A stretch of DNA of 6,253 nt from Acetobacterium sp. (lineage in GTDB: Bacteria; Bacillota; Clostridia; Eubacteriales; Eubacteriaceae), in the NCBI GenBank assembly GCA_022013395.1, contig JAKLQL010000383.1:1-6253 (forward strand), given 5' to 3'. The translations under genes were made by a program, and so were the position numbers. Under the pieces are notes generated by a model. That model made no database searches. It worked only from the letters and a program-made list of their open reading frames with translations, and had not been told where the DNA came from. Shown piece after piece: positions 1 through 5,722 of the stretch (position 1 is its first letter; the number at the start of each line of letters is the position of its first letter).

Positions 1-1575
1 CACGGGGCCCATCTTAAATTTAATGACAACTTACCAATGGACGCTCTGTCAGCCGGTGCTGATGTGGTGATTCAAAGCACCCACAAAATACTGGGATCGC
101 TTACCCAAAGCTCGCTGATTCATTTTCAGGGCGAACGGGTCGACCGCCAGAAGATCCGATCCTTTCTGGCACTGCTACAAAGCTCATCCCCCAGCTATCC
201 GCTGATGATCTCGGTGGAAGAAGCCGTCGACGCGGCCTTCGAAAAAGGTGAAGCAATCTTTGAAACCATCGTCGAAGCCCATAAAGATTACTGTCAGAAT
301 CAGCATAAAAACGCCCCCATCGTCCTTTATGAAGAGGACGGGACGGATTGTGATTATGACCGCAGCAAGTGGCTGTTTCAGACCCGGGGAATAACCGGGG
401 CAGAAGTGGAAACCCTGTTGTTAAGCCGATATGGCATCCAATGTGAAATGTCCGGTGACAACCACGTGCTGGCGATGACCGGCATGGGTACCACCCGGGA
501 AGATTTAGTAAGCTTAACCCAAGCTATCTGTGATATAAATAAAAAGGTGAAAATCAATCAATCCCAAAAAATAGCCGTACCAACCCACACCCATCGGTGG
601 AAAACCATGAACTTGGCCACTGCGGTTAAAACTGAAATGCCGCTCTGGGAAGCGCTGCACTCGGCTGTGAAAGAGAAAAAGAGCCTGAATCAGAGCGTCG
701 GAGCAATCGTCGGCGATTTTATTATCCCCTATCCTCCGGGAATTCCGGTCTTGCTGCCCGGCAGTCGCATGACTCTGGAAATGGCAAGCTATTTAAATCA
801 TCTGCTGGATTACGATGTGGCGGTGGTGGGGATTGATGAAAAAAGAGAACTCACGTTAATAAAAAAGGAGCCATTCAACATGGATAAAAAACATAACGGT
901 CAGTTGATCGTCATTGAGGGCGTGGATGGCAGCGGAAAACAAACCCAAACCCAATTACTTTACGACCGATTATTAAAACAGGGTGAAAAAGTGATGAAAA
1001 TTTCTTATCCCCGATATGACAAAAAATCCTCAGCCATGGTAAAATTATATCTGGAAGGGGCATTTGGAAAAGACCCCGGCACCATCAGCCCGTATATTGC
1101 CTCCACCTTTTATGCCGCCGATCGTTATGCCTCCTATAAGGAAGATTACGAGGACTTTCTTAATCAGGGTGGTCTGGTCTTGGTGGATCGTTATACCACC
1201 TCTAATATGGTGCATCAGGCTGGAAAAATAAAGGATTCCGAGGAACGGAAACGTTTTCTTGACTGGTTGTGGGATTTTGAATTCAATCTTTATGGATTGC
1301 CGATTCCCGATCAGGTATTTTTCCTTAACATTCCGCCAGCGATCAACCAGCAGTTGATTAAAAACCGGCATAATAAAATAACCGGCAAACAAGAAAAAGA
1401 TATCCATGAAAATAGTCCTGAACATCTCCTGGATTCCTACCATAGTGCGCTGGCACTGGTTGAGGAATATGGCTGGACTGAAATAAATTGCGTCCAAGAT
1501 AATCGGCTAAGAAGCATCGAAAGCATCCATGAGCAAATCTGGGAATGCATAAAGGAGAGTAAAGTAAATGATTGA
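1..1575 (+). CDS. Orn/Lys/Arg decarboxylase-family PLP enzyme (5'-truncated), open in frame into thymidylate kinase
   Basis: The frame is open from the first base, so the gene starts upstream and the first ATG at 37 is internal. Window codons 1-4 read HGAH, the end of the family's DEAHGAH block. Codons 26-29 read STHK, where the Lys (85-87) is the expected PLP Schiff-base residue, followed by LGSLTQSS. Codons 243-249 read PYPPGIP and LLPGSRM follows soon after; both are C-terminal domain signatures. This resembles B. subtilis YaaO, a fold-type I PLP enzyme of unproven substrate that is usually encoded just before tmk. The decarboxylase part runs to about codon 290 (ELTLIKKEPFN) and then enters Tmk without a stop. 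A fused protein is therefore predicted, although tmk also has its own start at 880. A one-base indel in the A6 run at 839-844 would separate the genes. The family call is firm; the substrate is unknown and the fusion is uncertain. Confidence 0.8.
   Translation, partial: HGAHLKFNDNLPMDALSAGADVVIQSTHKILGSLTQSSLIHFQGERVDRQKIRSFLALLQSSSPSYPLMISVEEAVDAAFEKGEAIFETIVEAHKDYCQNQHKNAPIVLYEEDGTDCDYDRSKWLFQTRGITGAEVETLLLSRYGIQCEMSGDNHVLAMTGMGTTREDLVSLTQAICDINKKVKINQSQKIAVPTHTHRWKTMNLATAVKTEMPLWEALHSAVKEKKSLNQSVGAIVGDFIIPYPPGIPVLLPGSRMTLEMASYLNHLLDYDVAVVGIDEKRELTLIKKEPFNMDKKHNGQLIVIEGVDGSGKQTQTQLLYDRLLKQGEKVMKISYPRYDKKSSAMVKLYLEGAFGKDPGTISPYIASTFYAADRYASYKEDYEDFLNQGGLVLVDRYTTSNMVHQAGKIKDSEERKRFLDWLWDFEFNLYGLPIPDQVFFLNIPPAINQQLIKNRHNKITGKQEKDIHENSPEHLLDSYHSALALVEEYGWTEINCVQDNRLRSIESIHEQIWECIKESKVND
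861..870 (+). promoter_or_regulatory. Internal ribosome binding site for tmk
   Basis: AAAAAAGGAG lies inside the open decarboxylase frame, nine bases before the ATG at 880. It is as good as the ribosome binding sites of the other genes here. It supports separate translation of thymidylate kinase even though no stop codon precedes it in this frame. Confidence 0.8.
880..1575 (+). CDS. tmk: Thymidylate kinase (dTMP kinase), from internal start
   Basis: Cytosolic enzyme that phosphorylates dTMP to dTDP with ATP for dTTP synthesis. The 231 residues from this ATG are slightly longer than the roughly 205-215 of classical bacterial Tmk. Residues 10-23 carry the P-loop (EGVDGSGKQTQ). Asp81-Arg82 fits the conserved dTMP-binding Arg region. 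Residues 103-105 read DRY, matching the DRY/DRF catalytic motif. Residues 163-177 (Arg163 to DIHE) form the LID region. The residue after the P-loop Lys is Gln21 instead of the usual Ser/Thr, with Thr22 next; from memory this occurs in clostridial Tmk proteins. This start is chosen because it has a strong upstream ribosome binding site and gives a complete kinase beginning just before the first beta strand. The 3' end overlaps the next gene by 8 bases, suggesting translational coupling. The frame is also continuous with the upstream decarboxylase. Confidence 0.88.
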   Translation: MDKKHNGQLIVIEGVDGSGKQTQTQLLYDRLLKQGEKVMKISYPRYDKKSSAMVKLYLEGAFGKDPGTISPYIASTFYAADRYASYKEDYEDFLNQGGLVLVDRYTTSNMVHQAGKIKDSEERKRFLDWLWDFEFNLYGLPIPDQVFFLNIPPAINQQLIKNRHNKITGKQEKDIHENSPEHLLDSYHSALALVEEYGWTEINCVQDNRLRSIESIHEQIWECIKESKVND

Positions 1576-1876
1576 AGATCAATATACCTATTTAACTATG
1601 GCCGACACGGATATGGAGTTTATCCTGCTTAAAAATTATCTCAGTGCCAATGGCATTCCCGTAATCACCCGGGAAAAAGGTTTTGGCGGCCCGATTCGTA
1701 GCATCTTTATGGGTAATTTTATGCCTGCCCACATCGAAGTTTACGTTAGAGAGAGCGATTATGATGATGCCGTAAGGCTATTGGATTATGAGGAATTCAG
1801 TGCCGAACTGGATGAAGAACTGGAAATGGCCATGGGCGACGATGACGATGAGGAAAATAAATCAAAGCCGAATTAA
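1568..1876 (+). CDS. DUF2007 family small protein (putative signal-transducing protein)
   Basis: A 102-residue acidic soluble protein. The ATG overlaps the tmk stop (1573-1575) and follows AAAGGAG at 1551-1557, so it is coupled to tmk. Residues 13-34 (acidic start, a helix with LLKNYL, then GIPVITR) and 55-72 (HIEVYVRESDYDDAVRLL) fit the ferredoxin-like DUF2007 pattern. In that pattern a short helix precedes a GI-strand, and an IEV-V strand precedes a helix with A--LL. Residues 79-102 form a very acidic, probably disordered tail with four consecutive Asp. No signal peptide, membrane segment or catalytic motif is visible. In B. subtilis this place in the operon is held by yaaQ (c-di-AMP receptor) and yaaR, but this sequence does not look like either. 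The function is unknown; the operon position only suggests a link to replication or nucleotide status. Confidence 0.83.
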   Translation: MIEDQYTYLTMADTDMEFILLKNYLSANGIPVITREKGFGGPIRSIFMGNFMPAHIEVYVRESDYDDAVRLLDYEEFSAELDEELEMAMGDDDDEENKSKPN

Positions 1877-1908
1877 GTTTTTAATGGGGCCATCTGAGAG
1901 GGAAAACA

Positions 1909-2895
1909 ATGTTTGAAAAGATACAGGGTCATCAAACCATTACAAATCACCTGAGCAAAGAAATAAATACCAACGAGGTAAGCCATGCTTACCTTTTTTC
2001 AGGAATGGATGGCATTGGTAAAAAGAAAACCGCCCGGGAATTTGCCAAGGCACTGTTATGCCGGGATGAAACCAACAAAGGTTGCGGTCATTGCACGGTC
2101 TGTACCCAGATCGAACATGAAAATTACCCGGACGTAAAAATCATCGGGCCAAAACCTGGGGAGACCAGCATTAAGATCAGTCAGGTTCGGGCGATGATCA
2201 GTGAGCTGTCGATCAAACCTTATTCCGGCAACTGGCGGATCAACATTATTGATGGGGCCGAACGAATGACCCCAGAGGCTCAGAACAGTCTGCTGAAATC
2301 ATTGGAAGAGCCACTGAGCTATAATATCTTTATTCTCATCACCAGCCACGACCAAACGATTTTACCGACGATCCGATCCCGGTGTCAAAGCTATCACTTC
2401 CAACCGCTGAACTTTCCGGATATCGAGAAAATAATTTCTGATCAAGGTGAATTTGATCAAAAAGCCATCGCCGAGACATTGATGGCGTCAGGTGGCTCCC
2501 CGGGAATGGCCTTGTATCTCTTAAATAACAGTGAGATCCAAAAAGAGCGAACCCATTATCTCCGGGAAGTTTACAGCCTGTTAAAAGGGGATGAAATCAA
2601 GGTGTTTACCCTGGCCGAGGCCTTATCCAAAGAAAAACTGATCAGCCAGGAGATGCTGGAGTTTTTTATTCACTGGTTCTATGAGGTGGATCTGTTGTTG
2701 GCGGGGCACCCCTTACCCAATGGCGGTCAGCCAAACCCGGCTCATCAAGCCTATCATCAATTGCTGGGAAACGAAAAAAATCAAGCCATTATTAAAACTT
2801 TATTTGAAATGATGGCGACAATACAATATAATGTTAATTTAAGATTACAATGGGAAAAGTGTTTCATTAAAATAATGAAAATTCAGAAAGGATAA
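1909..2895 (+). CDS. holB: DNA polymerase III subunit delta' (clamp loader)
   Basis: AAA+ subunit of the clamp-loader complex that places the beta sliding clamp on primed DNA, working with DnaX (tau/gamma) and delta. The 328 residues are normal for the family. Residues 32-39 carry a Walker A-like loop (GMDGIGKK). Cys51, Cys59, Cys62 and Cys65 form the C-x7-C-x2-C-x2-C zinc site. Residues 112-120 (NIIDGAERM) match the Walker B/DEAD position in degenerate form, and NSLLKSLEEP (126-135) is highly typical. Residues 154-159 (TIRSRC) hold the SRC motif with its arginine finger. The C-terminal third should be the collar domain. The ATG follows AGAGGG at 1897-1902 with a six-base gap, and 32 bases separate it from the previous stop. 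It is co-directional with tmk and ricT, as in Bacillus. Confidence 0.95.
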   Translation: MFEKIQGHQTITNHLSKEINTNEVSHAYLFSGMDGIGKKKTAREFAKALLCRDETNKGCGHCTVCTQIEHENYPDVKIIGPKPGETSIKISQVRAMISELSIKPYSGNWRINIIDGAERMTPEAQNSLLKSLEEPLSYNIFILITSHDQTILPTIRSRCQSYHFQPLNFPDIEKIISDQGEFDQKAIAETLMASGGSPGMALYLLNNSEIQKERTHYLREVYSLLKGDEIKVFTLAEALSKEKLISQEMLEFFIHWFYEVDLLLAGHPLPNGGQPNPAHQAYHQLLGNEKNQAIIKTLFEMMATIQYNVNLRLQWEKCFIKIMKIQKG

Positions 2896-2900
2896 ATCCA

Positions 2901-3740
2901 ATGGGAAAATCAGTCGTCGGTGTACGATTTAAAAAAGTGGGTAAAATATATTATTTTGATCCCTTAGATATTGAGTTTGACCAGTTTGATCCGGTTATAG
3001 TGGAAACCGTCAGAGGCATTGAGTATGGTGAAATTGCCTTAACTGCCAGAGTTGTGGATGAAGAAGAGATGGTGGCGCCGGTAAAACCGGTTATCCGTAA
3101 GGCTACCGAAAATGACACCCTGGAATATAATAAGCTCAAGCAAAATGAGAAAGATGCCAAAGAGATTTTTACCACTAAGGCAAAAAAACACAAGCTGGAG
3201 ATGAAGCTGATCGATGTGGAGTACACCTTTGACCAGAAAAAGGCCATCTTTTATTTTACCGCCGAAGGAAGAGTGGATTTCAGAGAATTGGTCAAAGATC
3301 TGGCATCGATCTTTAAGGTGCGAATTGAGCTCAGACAAATCGGCGTTCGGGATGAAGCAAAAATATTCAAAGGGCTGGGCGTCTGTGGGCGAACAACCTG
3401 TTGTGCCCAATGGCTGGGAGATTTTACCCCGGTATCGATAAAAATGGCCAAAGAACAGAATCTTTCCTTAAATTCGACAAAGATATCTGGGATCTGTGGT
3501 CGATTGCTATGTTGTCTGACCTATGAACAAGAGTTTTACGAAGAAGTTTCAAAAAAATTGCCGAAGGTGGGACAAAGAGTCATTACCGCCGACGGTGAAG
3601 GTGAAGTATTCAAGTTAAGCATTCTGGAAGAAACCGTTTTCGTTAAAATTCAAGTGAATAAAGACGAAACCGAGGTGAAAAAATATCTTCTGGAAGAAAT
3701 TGAAGTAAAAAAATACGAAAAAGTCAAAAAAGACAAATAA
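2901..3740 (+). CDS. ricT: PSP1-domain protein RicT (YaaT)
   Basis: A 279-residue cytosolic protein that starts five bases after the holB stop and uses AAAGGA at 2887-2892. The N-terminus has the expected MGKSVVGVRFKKVGKIYYF opening. The PSP1 core spans about residues 85-215, with DFRELVKDLA and VRIELRQIGVRDEAK near 126-154. Six cysteines lie in two matched blocks: GVCGRTTCC (Cys162, 167, 168) and GICGRLLCC (Cys199, 204, 205). In B. subtilis, RicT joins RicA (YmcA) and RicF (YlbF) in a complex carrying [4Fe-4S] clusters, which assists RNase Y-dependent mRNA maturation and affects Spo0A phosphorylation. The cysteines here suggest that cluster binding is kept. RicA and RicF are not in this window. 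The tail after about residue 220 is lysine/glutamate rich. The family is certain; the role in this organism is inferred. Confidence 0.94.
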   Translation: MGKSVVGVRFKKVGKIYYFDPLDIEFDQFDPVIVETVRGIEYGEIALTARVVDEEEMVAPVKPVIRKATENDTLEYNKLKQNEKDAKEIFTTKAKKHKLEMKLIDVEYTFDQKKAIFYFTAEGRVDFRELVKDLASIFKVRIELRQIGVRDEAKIFKGLGVCGRTTCCAQWLGDFTPVSIKMAKEQNLSLNSTKISGICGRLLCCLTYEQEFYEEVSKKLPKVGQRVITADGEGEVFKLSILEETVFVKIQVNKDETEVKKYLLEEIEVKKYEKVKKDK

Positions 3741-3745
3741 TCATC

Positions 3746-3773
3746 TTGATTTCATAACAAAAAAGGATATAAT
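3746..3773 (+). promoter_or_regulatory. Sigma-A-type promoter of the ferredoxin gene
   Basis: A perfect -10 TATAAT at 3768-3773 is preceded, after 16 bases, by TTGATT at 3746-3751 as the -35. It starts six bases after the ricT stop. Transcription would begin near 3780, giving a leader of about 30 bases before the ferredoxin ATG. No terminator is visible between ricT and this promoter, so read-through from the upstream operon may add to expression. Confidence 0.75.
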
Positions 3774-3808
3774 AAATATGTTGTTAATGCTAAAAGGAGG
3801 GTTTTTAA

Positions 3809-3976
<168 letters not shown>

Positions 3977-3991
3977 TTAGAAGTATTGAGA

Positions 3992-4026
3992 AAAGGCACT
4001 TTTCAGAAAATCTGGGAGGTGCCTTT
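3992..4026 (+). other. Long hairpin after the ferredoxin gene (weak or atypical terminator)
   Basis: Bases 3992-4007 pair with 4011-4026 around an AAA triloop, giving 16 continuous pairs including three G-T wobbles. The outer arms are AAAGGCAC and GTGCCTTT. It lies 15 bases after the ferredoxin stop. Only TTT, inside the stem, ends the right arm and AACATG follows, so a proper T-tract is missing. It could be a weak intrinsic terminator or a 3' structure that stabilises the ferredoxin mRNA. Confidence 0.6.
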
Positions 4027-4164
4027 AACATGTCTCAAGCTAAATAGGTCATTTAAGTAAACTCATTTATTATTTTGAAAATTTTATGTTAAAAGATGAT
4101 TCTCATGGGTAAATAAGTACTCAAGAAAGAATTTGATATCAATTGATGTCTACAGGAGGAAAAA

Positions 4165-4326
4165 ATGCAAAAATACGTATGTGATATTTGTGGCTATGTT
4201 TATGATCCGGAACTGGGTGATCCAGATAGCGGCGTTGCTCCGGGAACTGCCTTTGAAGATATTCCCGAAGACTGGGTTTGTCCATTATGTGGAGTCGGAA
4301 AAGAAGATTTTTCACCAGAAGAATAA
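4165..4326 (+). CDS. Rubredoxin
   Basis: A 53-residue acidic soluble protein of standard rubredoxin length, with a mononuclear Fe(Cys)4 site. Cys6-Asp-Ile-Cys9-Gly and Cys39-Pro-Leu-Cys42-Gly are the two ligand knuckles. The conserved core is present: Tyr4, Tyr11, the [15 protein letters not shown] segment (14-28), Phe30, Trp37 and Phe49. Rubredoxins carry single electrons to partners such as rubrerythrin, desulfoferrodoxin or flavodiiron oxygen reductases, often for oxygen and peroxide defence in anaerobes. The ATG follows AGGAGG at 4154-4159 with a five-base spacer. The 188 bases before it hold the ferredoxin hairpin and an AT-rich stretch; a TTGAAA at 4075-4080 is the only -35-like box I see and no convincing -10 goes with it, so its promoter is unresolved. 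Its own terminator follows 13 bases after the stop. Confidence 0.96.
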   Translation: MQKYVCDICGYVYDPELGDPDSGVAPGTAFEDIPEDWVCPLCGVGKEDFSPEE

Positions 4327-4339
4327 GAAATGACACTCG

Positions 4340-4364
4340 AAAAAGAGCTAAAGCTCTTTTTTTT
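4340..4364 (+). terminator. Intrinsic terminator after rubredoxin
   Basis: The nine-base stem AAAAAGAGC (4340-4348) pairs with GCTCTTTTT (4353-4361) around a TAAA loop. A run of eight T follows the GC-rich core at 4357-4364. This is a standard Rho-independent terminator closing the rubredoxin transcript. Confidence 0.9.
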
Positions 4365-4385
4365 ATGAGATCAATGAGTTATAAT
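4357..4385 (+). promoter_or_regulatory. Possible promoter of the membrane protein gene
   Basis: A perfect TATAAT lies at 4380-4385, 30 bases before the ATG at 4416. At a 17-base spacing the -35 position is TTTTTT, which is the T-tract of the preceding terminator. The -10 is good and the -35 is poor, so this call rests mainly on the -10 and on the lack of other room between the terminator and the gene. Confidence 0.45.
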
Positions 4386-4415
4386 AAAAAAACAGTACAA
4401 AAACATGGAGGAAAT

Positions 4416-4907
4416 ATGGCAGTTAAAGCACGGGAAACACTTGAAAGTAAACAAATCAGTATCACGACCCTGATCATCCTGATGATCGTGATTGTTGGGT
4501 ATACAATTCTGTACAATCAGTTTGCCAGCCGGTTGGACGATTATCAGTTAAAAACGATTTTTGGCGTTTTTAGTTTGGTGGTTATGATGGGCGGATTTAT
4601 TCTTTCCCTGCGATTTATCACAACCGCTTATGAAATGATCCTGACTCACGAAGGATTGACGATTAATCGAAAAATTTTTTTCTGGAACAAAACGGTATTG
4701 GAAATAAATATTAATGACATCAAAAAAGTCCTGCCGGCGGAAGAAGCAAAAAAAATCGAAGGGCAAATGCGCAACTTTACGCTGACAAATATGGATGGTA
4801 AACGAAAATATGTCATTCAATACGAAGCACAGGGAAAAATTTGTTGTGCGAAGATCCAATGTACGGGGAAATTCTATGATTCTTTAAAAAAACAGGTCAA
4901 AATATAA
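4416..4907 (+). CDS. Two-helix membrane protein of unknown function
   Basis: I do not recognise a named family. The 163-residue protein has two hydrophobic segments, about residues 14-33 and 48-67, with a short polar linker between them. A soluble domain of about 95 residues follows. From about 72 onward the pattern ILTHEGLTINRKIFFWNKTV, then INDIKKV, then FTLTNMDGKRKYVIQY, is a run of beta strands ending in a helix, as in bacterial PH-like (YdbS/YcxB-type) membrane proteins; this is a resemblance only. Cys143-Cys144 and Cys149 are present without a known metal motif. The start at 4416 is preferred over an in-frame ATG at 4278 because GGAGGA lies at 4407-4412. The 4278 start would also lie inside the rubredoxin gene and read through its terminator. 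The gene sits alone between two terminators. Membrane placement is fairly sure; the function is unknown. Confidence 0.8.
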   Translation: MAVKARETLESKQISITTLIILMIVIVGYTILYNQFASRLDDYQLKTIFGVFSLVVMMGGFILSLRFITTAYEMILTHEGLTINRKIFFWNKTVLEININDIKKVLPAEEAKKIEGQMRNFTLTNMDGKRKYVIQYEAQGKICCAKIQCTGKFYDSLKKQVKI

Positions 4908-4981
4908 TAGCTTTAAGGATAACTTAAGGAATTTAGAGTATTATTTGGTTATAACAAGTTACCCTCTTTCAAAGTTTTTAG

Positions 4982-5026
4982 AAAAAACCGAACGCTTTTC
5001 ACACGGCTTCGGTTTTTTTCTTTTTT
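4982..5026 (+). terminator. Intrinsic terminator after the membrane protein gene
   Basis: AAAAAACCGAA (4982-4992) pairs with TTCGGTTTTTT (5008-5018), an eleven-base stem around a 15-base loop that can add two inner G-C pairs. Seven T (5013-5019) and a second T6 run (5021-5026) follow. It ends the upstream transcript about 75 bases after the stop codon. Confidence 0.9.
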
Positions 5027-5064
5027 GAAAATAAATTTATGAATGACACCCATAAGATTAGGTA

Positions 5065-5094
5065 TTGTTAATATGATCATAAATCGGGTATAAT
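5065..5094 (+). promoter_or_regulatory. Promoter of the flavoprotein-thioredoxin operon
   Basis: TTGTTA (5065-5070) and a perfect TATAAT (5089-5094) are 18 bases apart. Transcription would begin near 5101, about 34 bases before the ATG. The -35 overlaps TTGTTAA, a half-site of the kind bound by Rex in clostridia, and an ATGATCAT palindrome (5073-5080) fills the spacer; neither is proof of regulation. Confidence 0.7.
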
Positions 5095-5134
5095 ACTCCT
5101 AAATAAATACAAAACCATCAGGAAAGGAAAGCCA

Positions 5135-5704
5135 ATGGAAATTGTAGCAATTATGGGAAGTCATCGGAATGGTCATCATACACAGAAGGCCTTAGATTAC
5201 TTTTTGAACAAAGTTGAAATAGAACATGAACTATTTGTTTATAATGTCAATAAAATAGACGTTAAGGCATGCATTGCCTGTGATTATTGTATCCCGCATC
5301 AGGGGGAATGTGTCATTGAAGATGATATGACAGAAATTTATAAAAAAATGGAGTCCTGTGATTTATTGATTGTGGCCAGTCCCGTTTATTTTAGTGCGTT
5401 TCCATCAAAGATAAAGGCACTGATTGACCGGACTCAAATGATTTATAATCTTAAAGATAAATCAGCGATCAAAAAGAAAAAAATTCTGATTATCGGTGTT
5501 GGTGGGGCGCCACATTATCCCCGTCAGTTCCAGGCGATGGATAACACGCTGGAATGGTACCAAAAAACCCTTAGCTGTGATGAAGTCGGTTTTGTACAGT
5601 TCTCTCATACCGATGAATTGCCGGCGCTTGAAAATAAAAAATGTTTGGAAGAATTGGCAGAAATTGCCGAAAAAATAAATACACTGAGTGCGAAAGTCAA
5701 TTAG
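5135..5704 (+). CDS. Iron-sulfur flavoprotein-like NAD(P)H/FMN-dependent oxidoreductase
   Basis: A 189-residue soluble flavodoxin-fold protein. Residues 8-16 (GSHRNGHHT) fit the FMN phosphate loop after the first strand. Residues 82-99 (SPVYFSAFPSKIKALIDR) are the family's most typical block, and GVGGAP (121-126) fits the third flavin-contact loop. Cys46-x2-Cys49-x2-Cys52-x6-Cys59 followed by IEDDM matches the compact CX2CX2CX4-7C motif of archaeal and clostridial iron-sulfur flavoproteins (Isf), which bind FMN and a [4Fe-4S] cluster and accept electrons from ferredoxin. Some NADPH-dependent FMN reductases share these cysteines, so cluster binding is probable and not certain. The start follows AAAGGA at 5123-5128 with a six-base gap. 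Thioredoxin follows after 18 bases without a terminator, so the two are one operon. The physiological substrate is unknown. Confidence 0.87.
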   Translation: MEIVAIMGSHRNGHHTQKALDYFLNKVEIEHELFVYNVNKIDVKACIACDYCIPHQGECVIEDDMTEIYKKMESCDLLIVASPVYFSAFPSKIKALIDRTQMIYNLKDKSAIKKKKILIIGVGGAPHYPRQFQAMDNTLEWYQKTLSCDEVGFVQFSHTDELPALENKKCLEELAEIAEKINTLSAKVN

Positions 5705-5722
5705 TAAGAAGGAGATAAAAAG

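Noticed and set aside
1045..1582. Minus-strand open frames across tmk
   Set aside because: They are shadows of the tmk coding frame and show no family signature.
4030..4047. Five-codon ORF MSQAK behind the ferredoxin hairpin
   Set aside because: It is too short to call as a gene; the good ribosome binding site may be chance because it is part of the hairpin arm. It is mentioned only within the hairpin finding.
3977..4164. Riboswitch or promoter search before rubredoxin
   Set aside because: Apart from the ferredoxin hairpin, only TTGAAA at 4075-4080 resembles a -35 and no matching -10 was found. No known riboswitch core was recognised.
4133..4336. Open frames on both strands over the rubredoxin gene
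   Set aside because: They are alternative-frame shadows of a clear 53-residue rubredoxin and have no ribosome binding site of their own.
4278..4415. In-frame extension of the membrane protein to an ATG at 4278
   Set aside because: The extension lies inside the rubredoxin gene and reads through its terminator, and its peptide is basic and unlike the rest. The ATG at 4416 has a clear ribosome binding site.
4913..4963. TTAAGGA direct repeat (4913-4919, 4924-4930) and a weak TAACTT/AAGTTA stem
   Set aside because: The sequence is AT-rich, short and lies just after a stop codon and before a strong terminator. There is no promoter nearby for it to regulate.
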